Source: Roseivirga sp. UBA6052
GTDB taxonomy: Bacteria; Bacteroidota; Bacteroidia; Cytophagales; Cyclobacteriaceae
Length of the DNA stretch: 64,000 bases
Direction: 5' to 3'
Assembly: GCA_002427755.1 (NCBI GenBank)
Contig: DIYO01000001.1
Location: 248,001 to 312,000 of the forward strand
Within the stretch, counting starts at the first letter, position 1. Every line of letters begins with the position of its first letter. The translations under genes were made by a program, and so were the position numbers. Shown here in pieces: positions 18,601 through 27,084 of the stretch. The notes beneath the pieces were generated by a model. That model ran no database searches. It had not been told where the DNA came from and saw only the letters and a list, made by a program, of their open reading frames with translations.

Positions 18601-19205
18601 AAGCCCTAAAAGCTCAATTGGCATATCAAGCAGAATTAATGGATAAAATCAGCGATGAATCTATTCACCCTGATAAAATGTATTCTGGAATAAATTCTTT
18701 GCTCATAAAAACAATCGATTATTTGAGATCAATTAAAAAAGACCTAGAGGCTGACACAAAATTGGGTATTGATAATAAATCTAATGATACACTTTTAATA
18801 TCAGCTATTTCATTAATTGAGGTTTTAACAAATAGGAATGAAGAAGGTGTTCTTCAAAATCCAAAACTGAATCTTGATGATATCGACATTGATTATCTCC
18901 AAATGTTAACAGTAACAGCAATGGAAATAAATGGATTTGAGGAAGAGGCACTGAGGGTCTCTGAAATATTTGATCTACTTGACCCGGAAGATTTAATTGG
19001 CAAGGTCTATTTAACGGTGGCATATGGTTTAAATGATAATTTTTCTACAGCCTATGAAACTTTCAAATTTTGGAGAGGAAAGTATATAAATGTAGAAAAT
19101 GAAGAGTTACAACTTGAACAGGCTTACTTTAACATATTAAATAACCTAGAGAATGTTGGGGTGAAAGCCGATTTTGAAAAACTAAAATCTCTTGTTGATA
19201 ATTAG
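15603..19205 (+). CDS. nSTAND NTPase with membrane helix and WD40-like repeats
   Basis: This 1200-residue protein is a likely sensor/switch. The N-terminus has the nSTAND1-type lead-in (YPGVNYFRKEDKDIFCGR), Walker A GKSGTGKS (45-52) and Walker B LLIFDQFEEF with Asp near 160; a winged-helix-like part ends in YYELSHDRLVDPLL. One transmembrane segment follows at about 467-487. The region 545-880 is beta-rich with WD40-type repeats, the clearest being HISDINCLSLSNND to TAILWD (about 799-830). The last 300 residues are helical and repeat-like. STAND proteins oligomerise on ligand binding; the propeller and helical tail would be the ligand-sensing part. No effector domain is fused here, so the TIR protein immediately upstream is the probable effector. 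The gene is AT-rich relative to the PFOR gene that follows. Confidence 0.85.
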   Translation: MANKKRYPGVNYFRKEDKDIFCGRKNETNLLFNKILVNRTVVLHGKSGTGKSSLVRAGLLNKIDDYNLYNENRTVKNINLKLLPIVIRGGAKQSSSQGKLNIDNDSEDFLLKRVLNRIHRDVKANHIKLNPLPLIKNRHSIWHVNKQLQLLGYELLLIFDQFEEFETYSFRQKKGFEISLAEVFLDHLPRNIDLEIADYVNEALNSELQDSEKLNRSIRQLEEPLTTKALFVVREDKLSVLSELSSSFPNILKNDFFLKQLNEQGAREAIISPAKLRQMGYTGFSFKYGESVVNKIISAIRHKDTGLFDPLEIQIICKNLERKIHFTKRVISEEDLKPINNIISEFYFDTWEDVRNELNEIELRFWQKRFRIINQLVISEKRVRIIEESFKSEGNDLAIVRLLEKKGFLRIINVHNENYYELSHDRLVDPLLFDKAVLEARDKANEERENEIKNALDVNRKIKSRIKSLSYISLFTFILLVSSFFIYDSYQKARQSEQTLILSISKARRLENPSFAYKLVKDYSINEGSIKKELNDYLEEFESRNRGILASIIPIEGEIVGIRSIGSEGTVSVIEPYNIKTWDYKTNRLKSETKLKNRVIKNVRIKDIDYLILEGEGDTLIIRDVEDKVDAIKIPVYEIPDGRLLTISSSGKYLISGRMIYDLESKKEIGPYPMNWTINDHDAMTGTFLSDEKYFIIGFWSGFKVIYRICLECDEKIQYASFISPYRGRDVDNSVVTSMVVDKNDNYLFAGDRSNNIGMWALEKFLLADSLTGDLSDEQIIDRIISQREIRPEKNFNNHISDINCLSLSNNDSLLLSGSRDQTAILWDVFSEQPISITRGIEGEVSRVNFGSSGTEYFIVSEEKKLFSYNFGKLDELYFSELIYPFNTFEYYVLGIEPELFTNGESVDKIDRYNILFNALVGLPERNLYPDDNSYTEALLRAITEIEASYYNLTSDSNIKLFRDEIGSKSFEQLNIEYLKFKHFKKPTLLNKVDLSDQDEALKAQLAYQAELMDKISDESIHPDKMYSGINSLLIKTIDYLRSIKKDLEADTKLGIDNKSNDTLLISAISLIEVLTNRNEEGVLQNPKLNLDDIDIDYLQMLTVTAMEINGFEEEALRVSEIFDLLDPEDLIGKVYLTVAYGLNDNFSTAYETFKFWRGKYINVENEELQLEQAYFNILNNLENVGVKADFEKLKSLVDN

Positions 19206-19303
19206 TAACTGATCTAGGTTTTTTTTGCAGGATTGGCTGCAGTTGCTAGTTGTTTACATTCCGTGGCGTGCACGTTATATTCTATAAGATTCCTTTCTAG
19301 TAT

Positions 19304-19338
19304 GAGTTAGTTAACAGATCATTTAATATTTCTAACTC
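19304..19338. other. Weak inverted repeat in the gap before the PFOR operon
   Basis: The 240-bp gap 19206-19445 separates the STAND gene from the HEPN-like gene. It holds 7-bp arms GAGTTAG (19304-19310) and CTAACTC (19332-19338) around an AT-rich loop, and an 8-T run at 19219-19226 just after the STAND stop. I cannot assign a terminator or promoter with confidence; the repeat may be an operator for the downstream operon. Confidence 0.25.
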
Positions 19339-19445
19339 AACATTCACATCCCCAACCTGCGATTAATCAACTGATTTCCTGACATACGTCACCTCCCTCA
19401 GATAGCTGTTTTGGTAGCTTCGAGAGTGGTCAATTTTATATCGTC

Positions 19446-19814
19446 ATGGAAATTACAATCGACTCTAGACTAGAAAAAGCAGAACAGCTTTTAGACAATG
19501 CAAATGAGGGCTTATGTAAGCCGGAAGAGGATGTGGTACCTTATATGATCTGCCAGAATTCAAATGATGCCATAGTGCAACTACTCTCGGCATTCATTAA
19601 AGACAGTGGTAAGATTCTACCCCCTCAGCAGACAGTAGAGAACCTATTAAAGGTAAGTAGAGAAATCAACGCTGATTTTAAAGACTTACATCTTGCACCA
19701 TTTTATCATCCTACAGATACAGAAGACATCTGGATGAATCTTGATACCGCAAAGGATTTCTTGAAGATGGCCGAAAAGGCAAAAGAGATCGTAGTTGCTC
19801 ACCTTTCTAAATAA
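19446..19814 (+). CDS. Small helical protein, HEPN-like, ahead of PFOR
   Basis: This soluble 122-residue protein is predicted all-helical. The order of features (EKAEQLLDNANEGL, then VVPYMICQNSNDAIVQLLSAFIKDSGK, then PQQTVENLLKVS, and a final helix DTAKDFLKMAEKAKEIVVAHL) resembles the HEPN fold, where a CQ-x-A-x-(E/D)-x-x-L core follows an N-terminal helix. No RX4-6H ribonuclease motif is visible, so if it is HEPN it is probably non-catalytic. It sits 8 bp upstream of the giant pyruvate:ferredoxin oxidoreductase gene and should be in its transcript, so a chaperone or regulatory role for that enzyme is a guess worth testing. Confidence 0.55.
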   Translation: MEITIDSRLEKAEQLLDNANEGLCKPEEDVVPYMICQNSNDAIVQLLSAFIKDSGKILPPQQTVENLLKVSREINADFKDLHLAPFYHPTDTEDIWMNLDTAKDFLKMAEKAKEIVVAHLSK

Positions 19815-19822
19815 GCAGCGCT

Positions 19823-22800
19823 ATGGGCAAGAATGAAATTAGCCCGAAATATCCGGGCGTAAGAGCTGCATTGGATGGCAATACAGCGGCCATCATGTGC
19901 GAAAGAGAATCATCAGACGCTGCAGGTGCATATCCAATTACACCTTCCACTCAAATGGGAGAGTATTGGGCTGACGCAGCAGCTAAAGGTCATCTGAATA
20001 TTTCGGATAGACCTTTAATTTTTATTGAACCGGAAGGGGAACATGCGGCAGCAGCCGTTACAGCAGGTTTGTCAATGACTGGACAAAGAGCAGCTAACTT
20101 CTCATCCGGACAAGGGATTGCCTATATGCACGAGTCATTATATGCGGCAGTAGGTAAACGACTTACATATGTATTGAATATTGGTGCTAGAGCGATGACT
20201 AAGTCAACGCTTAACGTTCATGCCGGGCACGATGACTATCATGCGGTAGATGATACCGGGTTCTTCCAACTATTTGCGAAGAATGCGCAGTCAGTAGCCG
20301 ATTTAAATATTCTTGCACACAAGATCGCAGAACTTGCCTTAACACCGGGCATTATAGCACAGGATGGCTTTTTGACCACACATCTTATCGAGAGCCTGAA
20401 TGTCCCTGAGAGAGCTTTAATCAAAGAATTCTTAGGACGCCCAGACGATATTATAGACACCCCAACGCCAGCTCAAAAGATGCTGTACGGAGACAAACGT
20501 AGACGTATTCCTGAGCTTTGGGATGTAGACAATCCGGTAATGGCCGGATTGGTACAGAATCAAGACGCTTATATGCAGAGTGTGGCATCACAGCGTCCTT
20601 TCTTCTTTGATCATATTCAGGAGTTGACCGATCAGGCCTTTAAAGAGTATGGGGAATTAACGGGTAGACATTACGAACGCGTAATGACCTATAAAGCAGA
20701 TGATGCTGATTATCTCATTCTAGGTCAGGGGAGTGTAGTCCCAAGTGCAGAAGTGGTAGTAGACTATTTAAGAGAAACAAGAGGCATTAAAGTTGGTGTC
20801 GTCAATCTCGTGATGTTCCGACCTTTTCCGTCAGACTTATTGGCTAAGGTGCTTAAGGGTAAAAAAGGAGTGGTTGTTCTAGAGAGACTAGACCAGCCTT
20901 TGGCTGAAGATCTACCAATAGCGAGAGAATTGAGATCGGTGATCTCTAAATGTATGGAGAATGGTTTATTAAAGAAAAACCCTCCATACCCTGAATTAGA
21001 GACCTATCAGCACAAAGATGCACCAGTGATCTATTCCGGTTCGTTCGGATTGGGCAGCCGAGATCTACAGCCAGAAGGCATAATAGGGGCAGTTGAGAAT
21101 ATGCTGCCAGATGGAAAGCATAAGAAGCAATTCTATCTCTCTATCGACTTTGTTAGAGAAAATCCATTTACACCTAAGCAGAGAGCACATCAAGAGGCAA
21201 TTCTAGATGCTTATCCACATGTAAAGGATTTGGCAGTTCATGGTTCTGAGAACCCTAATTTGATGCCTAAGGGAGCCACTACTGTACGTTTCCATTCTAT
21301 AGGTGGTTGGGGAGCGATAACTACTGGTAAAAACCTAGCGATGACATTATTCGACTTGCTCGGGTATGATATAAAGGCGAACCCTAAGTATGGATCTGAG
21401 AAGAAAGGGCAACCCACAACATATTACTTGTCGGCTGCTCCTGAACCAATTCGTGTAAACTGCGAGTACTTCTTCGTGGATGTAGTGCTATCACCAGATC
21501 CAAATGTGTTTGGTCATACCAATGCCATAGCAGGATTAAAGAAAGGGGGATGTTTTATCATCCAAAGTGAGAAGACTAATCCTGATGAAGTTTGGAATGA
21601 TATTCCGAAACACTATCAGAAACAGATCATCGATAATGACATCCGGGTACATTATATAGATGGATTTAAGATTGCTAGAGAAGAAGCTACAGACGTAGAA
21701 TTACAGTTGAGAATGCAAGGGATTGCCTTCCAAGGAGCCTTCTTTGCGGCATCTCCGCTAATGGCAAATACCAACCTTAATGAAAAGGAACTGCTTAAAG
21801 CCATTGAGGATCAATTACAGTCCAAGTTTGGAGCAAAAGGACAGCGTGTTGTTGAAGACAATATGCGCGTTGTGAAAAGAGGATTCACGGAGGTTCGAGA
21901 AATAACCAACAAAGTGATCTCTGAGGATAAGGTCTTACAAAATGGAAAAGCAGAATTACCAATACCGGTAATGATGAAAGACATTCCTCAAAGCAAGGCT
22001 GCGCTTACAGATATCCATAGATTCTGGGAACAGACTGGTAATTTCTATGCCAAAGGGCAGGGTAGTGATAACATTACAGATCCATTCATAGGCTTGAGCT
22101 TATTGCCTGCTTCTTCCGCTGTTTTCAGAGACATGACAGGCATTCGTTTTGAACACCCTGAATGGGTACCGAATAACTGTACTGCCTGTGGTAATTGCTA
22201 TACGGTTTGTCCTGATACAGCCATTCCTGGTTTAGTAAATGAACTTTCTGAAGTGCTAGACACAATCGTTAAGCGTGTCAAAAAGGTACATGGAAAACTA
22301 GAAGAACTTCCTCGTGCGGTACGAAATCTATCCGGAGAGATCAGAAAGAGAATGGATGGTACCAAGAACGATGCTACTGTAAACCTAATGATCGGTGATG
22401 CGATTGAGGAGATGAAGGAGCAAGGTGCGAATGACCGACTTGTTCAAGAACTAGATTGGTTCAAAGAAGAATTAGGTGACTTCAAATTCGCTTTAACCAA
22501 ACCATACTATGATTTAAAAGAGAAGAAAGAGAAAGGATCTGGAGGCCTTTTCAGTATAACAGTCAATCCGAATACTTGTAAAGGTTGTATGGAATGTATT
22601 AAAGTCTGTGACGATGATGCGTTAAAACCCGTGATCCAAACTGAAGGCAGTATTGCTACTCTTAGAAAGGACTGGGATATGTGGATGGATCTTCCTACCA
22701 CATCTGAAAAATATAGCCGAATCGATGATCTAGAAGAAAAGATAGGAGCCCTAGAAACCATTCTATTGAACAAAGAGGCTTACCTGAATTTCACCAGTGG

Positions 22801-24730
22801 TGATGGAGCTTGTTTAGGATGTTCTGAGAAATCTGTGATCCACTTGTTTGTGGCCACAGTAGAATCCCTAATGCAGCCAAGAATCAAGAAGCATCTGTCT
22901 TATCTAGACGAATTGATCGAGAAACTGGAGAAGCATATTCAAGATAAGCTGTTGCAAACCGTCAATATAACGGATGCCGGAACACTGGCTAAAGTACTTA
23001 AGGGAACGGCTAATCAGGATTTGACTATCTCGAGTCTGGTAGATGCAGTTGAGGAAGAGCACGAAAGCAAGCCCATTGATCAAGTATGGTTGGAAGAGAC
23101 TTCTAACATTCTAAGTCAGTTAAAAACCTTAAGATGGAAGTATACTGAAGGCACCACAGGTCGAGGAAGAGCCACCATGGGTATGACGAATGCCACTGGT
23201 TGTACATCGGTGTGGGGTAGTACATATCCATATAATCCATATCCGTTCCCTTGGGCCAATCACTTGTTCCAGGATTCAACATCGCTAGCTATGGGAATCT
23301 TCGAAGGGCATATGCAGAAAATGGCCGATGGTTTCAAGGCTATTCGAAAGGCAGAATTAGAACTAGAAGGCAAATTCAATCCTGCAGAGCAAAGAGATTT
23401 CTTTACTTACTTCAACTGGGAGCAGTTTAGCGATGAAGAATGGCACTTATGTCCTCCGGTTGTGGCCTTAGGTGGTGATGGAGCCATGTATGACATCGGT
23501 TTCCAAAACCTGTCTAGACTAATGGCTTCAGGAAAACCAGTGAAGACCATAGTGGTAGATACTCAAGTTTACTCTAATACTGGTGGACAGGCTTGTACCT
23601 CTGGATTTATCGGTCAAGTGTCTGATATGGCACAATATGGTAAAGCTTGGAAAGGTAAGCCAGAGCCAAGAAAAGAGATTGGTCTTATCGCCATGGCGCA
23701 CCGTAACACCTATGTGATGCAAGGAACGCTAGCTAATACCAGTCATATGATTGAAGGCTTTATTGATGGCCTAATGACTAAGCGTCCGGCCTTATTCAAC
23801 CTGTATACTACCTGTCAGCCAGAGCATGGTGTAGGTGACGATATGGGTGTAAGTCAGGCGAAACTCGCTGTTGAGTCAAGAGCCTATCCGGTTTTCAAAT
23901 ACAATCCGGATGAAAGTGTGAAAGCTGCTGAAGCTTTTGATTTATCAGGAAACCCTGATCTAGATAGTATCTGGCCCACATACTCACTCAAATACATGCA
24001 AAATGGGATAGAGAAGTCCATGGAAGTACCGATGACTTTCGCAGACTTTGCTATCACTGAAGCAAGATTTAGAAAACATTTCAAGAACGCGCCTAGAGAG
24101 ACTTGGAATGACAATATGGTAATGTTGAGCGAATTCCTAGAACTGTCAAAAGAAGATAGAGAAGGTAAATTCCCGTTCATTTGGGCTATTGATAAAAAGC
24201 AAAGATTGACTAGAGTCTTGGTAGCAAAAACCATTGTAGATTCTTGTGAGGAGCGAAGAGATTTCTGGATCATGTTGAAAGACTTGGCAAAAGTCGAAAA
24301 ACAAGAAGAGCCTAAGGAAGACCTAGAAAGCAAGATTAAAGCAGAAGTGGTCAGTACGATTGCTCAAAATTTGATGAAGTTGGTTGATGGCGATTCGGAA
24401 GTGAAAGTAGATCTTTCAGCAACCACCACCGCTGCACCGGTTGAGCAAAAATCAGAAGTAGCAGTTGCTGAAGCGAGTGATGCGATGGCACCTTGGATAG
24501 AATCTGAAGAATGCTCTGGTTGTGATGAGTGTATCAATCTAAATTCTAAGCTCTTTGCTTATGATGCTGATAAAAGGGCCTATATCAAGGATCCTAATGG
24601 AGGACCTTATTCTGAGCTGGTGAGAGCCGCTGAAAAGTGTACAACTCAGGCCATTCATCCAGGACTCCCTGCAGATCGGAGTGCTAAGGATATTGACAAA
24701 TGGATTAGTCGAGGAGAAAAATACAACTAG
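19823..24730 (+). CDS. nifJ: Pyruvate:ferredoxin (flavodoxin) oxidoreductase, enlarged
   Basis: This is a cytoplasmic TPP- and Fe-S-dependent 2-oxoacid oxidoreductase converting pyruvate and CoA to acetyl-CoA, CO2 and reduced ferredoxin or flavodoxin. Domains in order: alpha-type (GAYPITPSTQMGEYW), CoA/transketolase-like middle, gamma-type (SIGGWGAITTGKN), ferredoxin part with CTACGNCYTVCP (about 785) and CKGCMECIKVC (about 917), GACLGCSE, and the TPP domain with GGDGAMYDIGFQN (about 1217) and SNTGGQ. At 1635 residues it is well above the usual 1170-1200. The extra length is a helical insert between the two ferredoxin clusters, an insert of about 130 residues between GACLGC and NATGC, and a C-terminal single-cluster ferredoxin-like domain (CSGCDEC about 1563, final Cys near AAEKC). 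The Rnf genes directly downstream imply that its electrons feed Rnf. The pyruvate specificity is inferred from similarity. Confidence 0.9.
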   Translation: MGKNEISPKYPGVRAALDGNTAAIMCERESSDAAGAYPITPSTQMGEYWADAAAKGHLNISDRPLIFIEPEGEHAAAAVTAGLSMTGQRAANFSSGQGIAYMHESLYAAVGKRLTYVLNIGARAMTKSTLNVHAGHDDYHAVDDTGFFQLFAKNAQSVADLNILAHKIAELALTPGIIAQDGFLTTHLIESLNVPERALIKEFLGRPDDIIDTPTPAQKMLYGDKRRRIPELWDVDNPVMAGLVQNQDAYMQSVASQRPFFFDHIQELTDQAFKEYGELTGRHYERVMTYKADDADYLILGQGSVVPSAEVVVDYLRETRGIKVGVVNLVMFRPFPSDLLAKVLKGKKGVVVLERLDQPLAEDLPIARELRSVISKCMENGLLKKNPPYPELETYQHKDAPVIYSGSFGLGSRDLQPEGIIGAVENMLPDGKHKKQFYLSIDFVRENPFTPKQRAHQEAILDAYPHVKDLAVHGSENPNLMPKGATTVRFHSIGGWGAITTGKNLAMTLFDLLGYDIKANPKYGSEKKGQPTTYYLSAAPEPIRVNCEYFFVDVVLSPDPNVFGHTNAIAGLKKGGCFIIQSEKTNPDEVWNDIPKHYQKQIIDNDIRVHYIDGFKIAREEATDVELQLRMQGIAFQGAFFAASPLMANTNLNEKELLKAIEDQLQSKFGAKGQRVVEDNMRVVKRGFTEVREITNKVISEDKVLQNGKAELPIPVMMKDIPQSKAALTDIHRFWEQTGNFYAKGQGSDNITDPFIGLSLLPASSAVFRDMTGIRFEHPEWVPNNCTACGNCYTVCPDTAIPGLVNELSEVLDTIVKRVKKVHGKLEELPRAVRNLSGEIRKRMDGTKNDATVNLMIGDAIEEMKEQGANDRLVQELDWFKEELGDFKFALTKPYYDLKEKKEKGSGGLFSITVNPNTCKGCMECIKVCDDDALKPVIQTEGSIATLRKDWDMWMDLPTTSEKYSRIDDLEEKIGALETILLNKEAYLNFTSGDGACLGCSEKSVIHLFVATVESLMQPRIKKHLSYLDELIEKLEKHIQDKLLQTVNITDAGTLAKVLKGTANQDLTISSLVDAVEEEHESKPIDQVWLEETSNILSQLKTLRWKYTEGTTGRGRATMGMTNATGCTSVWGSTYPYNPYPFPWANHLFQDSTSLAMGIFEGHMQKMADGFKAIRKAELELEGKFNPAEQRDFFTYFNWEQFSDEEWHLCPPVVALGGDGAMYDIGFQNLSRLMASGKPVKTIVVDTQVYSNTGGQACTSGFIGQVSDMAQYGKAWKGKPEPRKEIGLIAMAHRNTYVMQGTLANTSHMIEGFIDGLMTKRPALFNLYTTCQPEHGVGDDMGVSQAKLAVESRAYPVFKYNPDESVKAAEAFDLSGNPDLDSIWPTYSLKYMQNGIEKSMEVPMTFADFAITEARFRKHFKNAPRETWNDNMVMLSEFLELSKEDREGKFPFIWAIDKKQRLTRVLVAKTIVDSCEERRDFWIMLKDLAKVEKQEEPKEDLESKIKAEVVSTIAQNLMKLVDGDSEVKVDLSATTTAAPVEQKSEVAVAEASDAMAPWIESEECSGCDECINLNSKLFAYDADKRAYIKDPNGGPYSELVRAAEKCTTQAIHPGLPADRSAKDIDKWISRGEKYN

Positions 24731-24733
24731 CCT

Positions 24734-26065
24734 GTGTTAGCACTCCATCGAAATACATTCAAACACGGAGTACATCCTCCAGAGCACAAAGAGGAAACGA
24801 ATCAATTACCTATTAGGCAGTTCTCTTTTCCTCCTTTACTCATGATTCCATTATCACAACACATTGGAAACCCATCCAAATTAGTGGTTAGAGAAGGGCA
24901 AGAGGTTACAAGAGGTCAGCTTTTAGCGGAATCTGATGGCTATCTATCAGTTGCATTACACGCGCCTGAAACAGGCAAGATTCGAAAGATTGCGAACATG
25001 CCTGCCATCAATGGAAAGATGGTACAAGGCATTTACTTGGAGGCAGCGCCTTCTTCAACTCAGGAAGTTTTGGAAGGAACTCCAATTGATCTAGAAAGTG
25101 CAACTTCAGAGGAGATTCTCAAGGGGATTCAAAATGCGGGTATTGTAGGTTTAGGAGGTGCAGCATTTCCAACGCATGCTAAGCTAAATATCCCTGATTG
25201 TAAGCATTGCGAGGTGCTCATTATCAATGGAATAGAATGTGAACCCTATCTAACGACTGACCATCGGGTAATGCTTGAGCAATCAGATGATATATTCTTA
25301 GGAATCAGATACTTATTAAAATCTACTGGTGCTAAAGACTGTGTCATTGGAATAGAAGCAAATAAGCAAGATGCTGCTGATTATTTATCTAAAAGCATAC
25401 CAAGTGATCTTCCTGTCAAAGTTCAAGTGGTTCCTGTAAAATACCCACAAGGAGCAGAGAAAATGCTCATCACTGCTTTAACTGGAAAAGAAGTGCCATC
25501 GGGAGGCTTACCGATTGATGTCAATGCAGTAGTTGTTAATGTGGCCACCACAGCAGAAATCGGAAGGCTATTGCCACATGGCAGAGGAATTCAAGAGCGT
25601 GTCATCACAATCACGGGTCCTGGGATTAAGAAGAAAGGCAACTATCTTATTCCCATTGGAACACCTTTGAGATATGTATTGGATCAAGTGGGTGTAGAAG
25701 GAAAGATCAGCGAAGTGTATATGGGTGGTCCTATGATGGGGGTGGCTGTCTCAAACCTAGACATTTCGATTACTAAGGGTACTTCAGGAATTGTTGTATT
25801 CACAGAAAATCAAATTACAAGATCAGAAAAAGTCTATCCATGTATAAAATGTGGTGCATGCGTGGATGCCTGTCCTTTGTCCTTAAATCCATCTAAACTG
25901 GGAATATTGGCCAAGTTCGAAGCTTATGACCAAATGGCTGAGGAACACCATTTAATGGACTGTTTTGAGTGTGGTTCTTGCTCATATGTATGTCCATCTC
26001 ATATTCCATTAGTGCAATACTTCAGAGTGTCTAAGTCCATTGTCAGAAAACGAAAAGCGAGTTAA
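24734..26065 (+). CDS. rnfC: Rnf electron transport complex subunit C
   Basis: This membrane-peripheral Rnf subunit of 443 residues is thought to bind NAD(H) and FMN. It begins with GTG three bases after the PFOR stop. It has the biotinyl-lipoyl-like N-terminal part (HIGNPSKLVVREGQEVTRGQ), the NADH-binding core (GIVGLGGAAFPTHAKL, NGIECEPYLTTDHRVM, PQGAEKMLI) and two C-terminal [4Fe-4S] motifs: C370-x2-C-x2-C-x3-C (CIKCGACVDAC) and a second starting near C410 (CFECGSCSYVC). It lacks the long alanine/lysine-rich tail of gammaproteobacterial RsxC. Its stop overlaps the rnfD start as TAATG. Confidence 0.95.
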   Translation: MLALHRNTFKHGVHPPEHKEETNQLPIRQFSFPPLLMIPLSQHIGNPSKLVVREGQEVTRGQLLAESDGYLSVALHAPETGKIRKIANMPAINGKMVQGIYLEAAPSSTQEVLEGTPIDLESATSEEILKGIQNAGIVGLGGAAFPTHAKLNIPDCKHCEVLIINGIECEPYLTTDHRVMLEQSDDIFLGIRYLLKSTGAKDCVIGIEANKQDAADYLSKSIPSDLPVKVQVVPVKYPQGAEKMLITALTGKEVPSGGLPIDVNAVVVNVATTAEIGRLLPHGRGIQERVITITGPGIKKKGNYLIPIGTPLRYVLDQVGVEGKISEVYMGGPMMGVAVSNLDISITKGTSGIVVFTENQITRSEKVYPCIKCGACVDACPLSLNPSKLGILAKFEAYDQMAEEHHLMDCFECGSCSYVCPSHIPLVQYFRVSKSIVRKRKAS

Positions 26066-27084
26066 TGAGTGGACAAACCTTAAATATTAGCACTTCACCT
26101 CACCTGACGAAAGGCCTTGGAACAGATACCATCATGTTCCATGTAGTATTGGCCATGATGCCGGCTACATGCTTTGCAGTATACAGTTTTGGTATCAATG
26201 CTGCTCTCGTGGTAATTACCGCAGTATTGTCTTGTGTTCTCACTGAACACATACTATGTAGACTTTCTGGAAAACCAAGCACAATCAATGATTGGTCAGC
26301 TGTGATTACAGGTGTTTTACTCGGATTGGTTTTACCACCAATCTTCCCGTTATGGATGACTTTCTTGGGAGGAGTAATTGCGATAGGAATGGGCAAGTTT
26401 ATGTTCGGTGGATTGGGTTACAATGTCTTTAATCCGGCTTTAGTGGGTCGTGCGGTACTTCAAGCAGCATTCCCTGTAGCCATAACCACTTGGTATACAG
26501 CATTTCAATCAGATCGTTTTTTATCGATTTCAAGCTCTTTATTGGCCTTTCCATTCATGGAACCTAAAGTAGACACTATGTCAGGCGCCACACCGTTGTC
26601 AGCATTTAAATTCGATGGTGTAAGCGCAGACTCTATGGATTTGGCACTTGGATACATAAGCGGCTCCACAGGTGAAACATCGGCTTTATTTATCCTTTTG
26701 GGAGGACTTTATTTAGTTATCAGAAACTTTATGAACTGGAGAATTCCTGTTTCAATTCTTGGGACAGTATTCGCATTGAGCGGTACCCTATATCTGATTA
26801 ATCCTGAAGCCTATCCATCTCCAATGTTCATGCTCTTTTCCGGTGGATTAATGCTTGGAGCAGTCTTTATGGCTACTGATATGGTAGCCTCTCCAATAAC
26901 GAGTTTAGGAGTTGTCATCTATGGGTTTGTGATAGGGCTCTTAGTCGTAGTGATACGAATTTGGGGTGGTCTACCGGAAGGAGTAATGTATGCCATTTTA
27001 CTTGGGAACGCTATTTCTCCTCATATCGACAGATTGGTACAGAATAGGGTATACGGAACTGCAAAAAAGAAAGTCAGTGAGTAG
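26065..27084 (+). CDS. rnfD: Rnf electron transport complex subunit D
   Basis: This is an integral membrane Rnf subunit of 339 residues with about nine or ten hydrophobic segments. It carries a covalent FMN in known members; the attachment motif here is MSGATPLSAFK, with Thr near residue 176. Other family blocks are FNPALVGRAVLQAAFP and FMATDMVASP. The gene is translationally coupled to rnfC and overlaps the rnfG start by 8 bp. Confidence 0.95.
   Translation: MSGQTLNISTSPHLTKGLGTDTIMFHVVLAMMPATCFAVYSFGINAALVVITAVLSCVLTEHILCRLSGKPSTINDWSAVITGVLLGLVLPPIFPLWMTFLGGVIAIGMGKFMFGGLGYNVFNPALVGRAVLQAAFPVAITTWYTAFQSDRFLSISSSLLAFPFMEPKVDTMSGATPLSAFKFDGVSADSMDLALGYISGSTGETSALFILLGGLYLVIRNFMNWRIPVSILGTVFALSGTLYLINPEAYPSPMFMLFSGGLMLGAVFMATDMVASPITSLGVVIYGFVIGLLVVVIRIWGGLPEGVMYAILLGNAISPHIDRLVQNRVYGTAKKKVSE

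Noticed and set aside
13580..19205. The cassette as a Thoeris system
   Set aside because: Thoeris has a separate SIR2-SLOG protein and TIR protein. Here the SIR2 half is degenerate and fused to TIR, no SLOG domain is visible, and a STAND NTPase is present.
19206..19445. A terminator at the 7-bp repeat before the PFOR operon
   Set aside because: The arms are short, the loop is over 20 nt and no T-run follows the hairpin.
23884..24333. A 149-residue minus-strand ORF inside the PFOR gene
   Set aside because: It is a frame shadow of a strongly conserved coding region with no family features.
26990..27076. An upstream start for rnfG
   Set aside because: It would lie deep in rnfD and add residues with no fit to the family; the GTG at 27077 is better.
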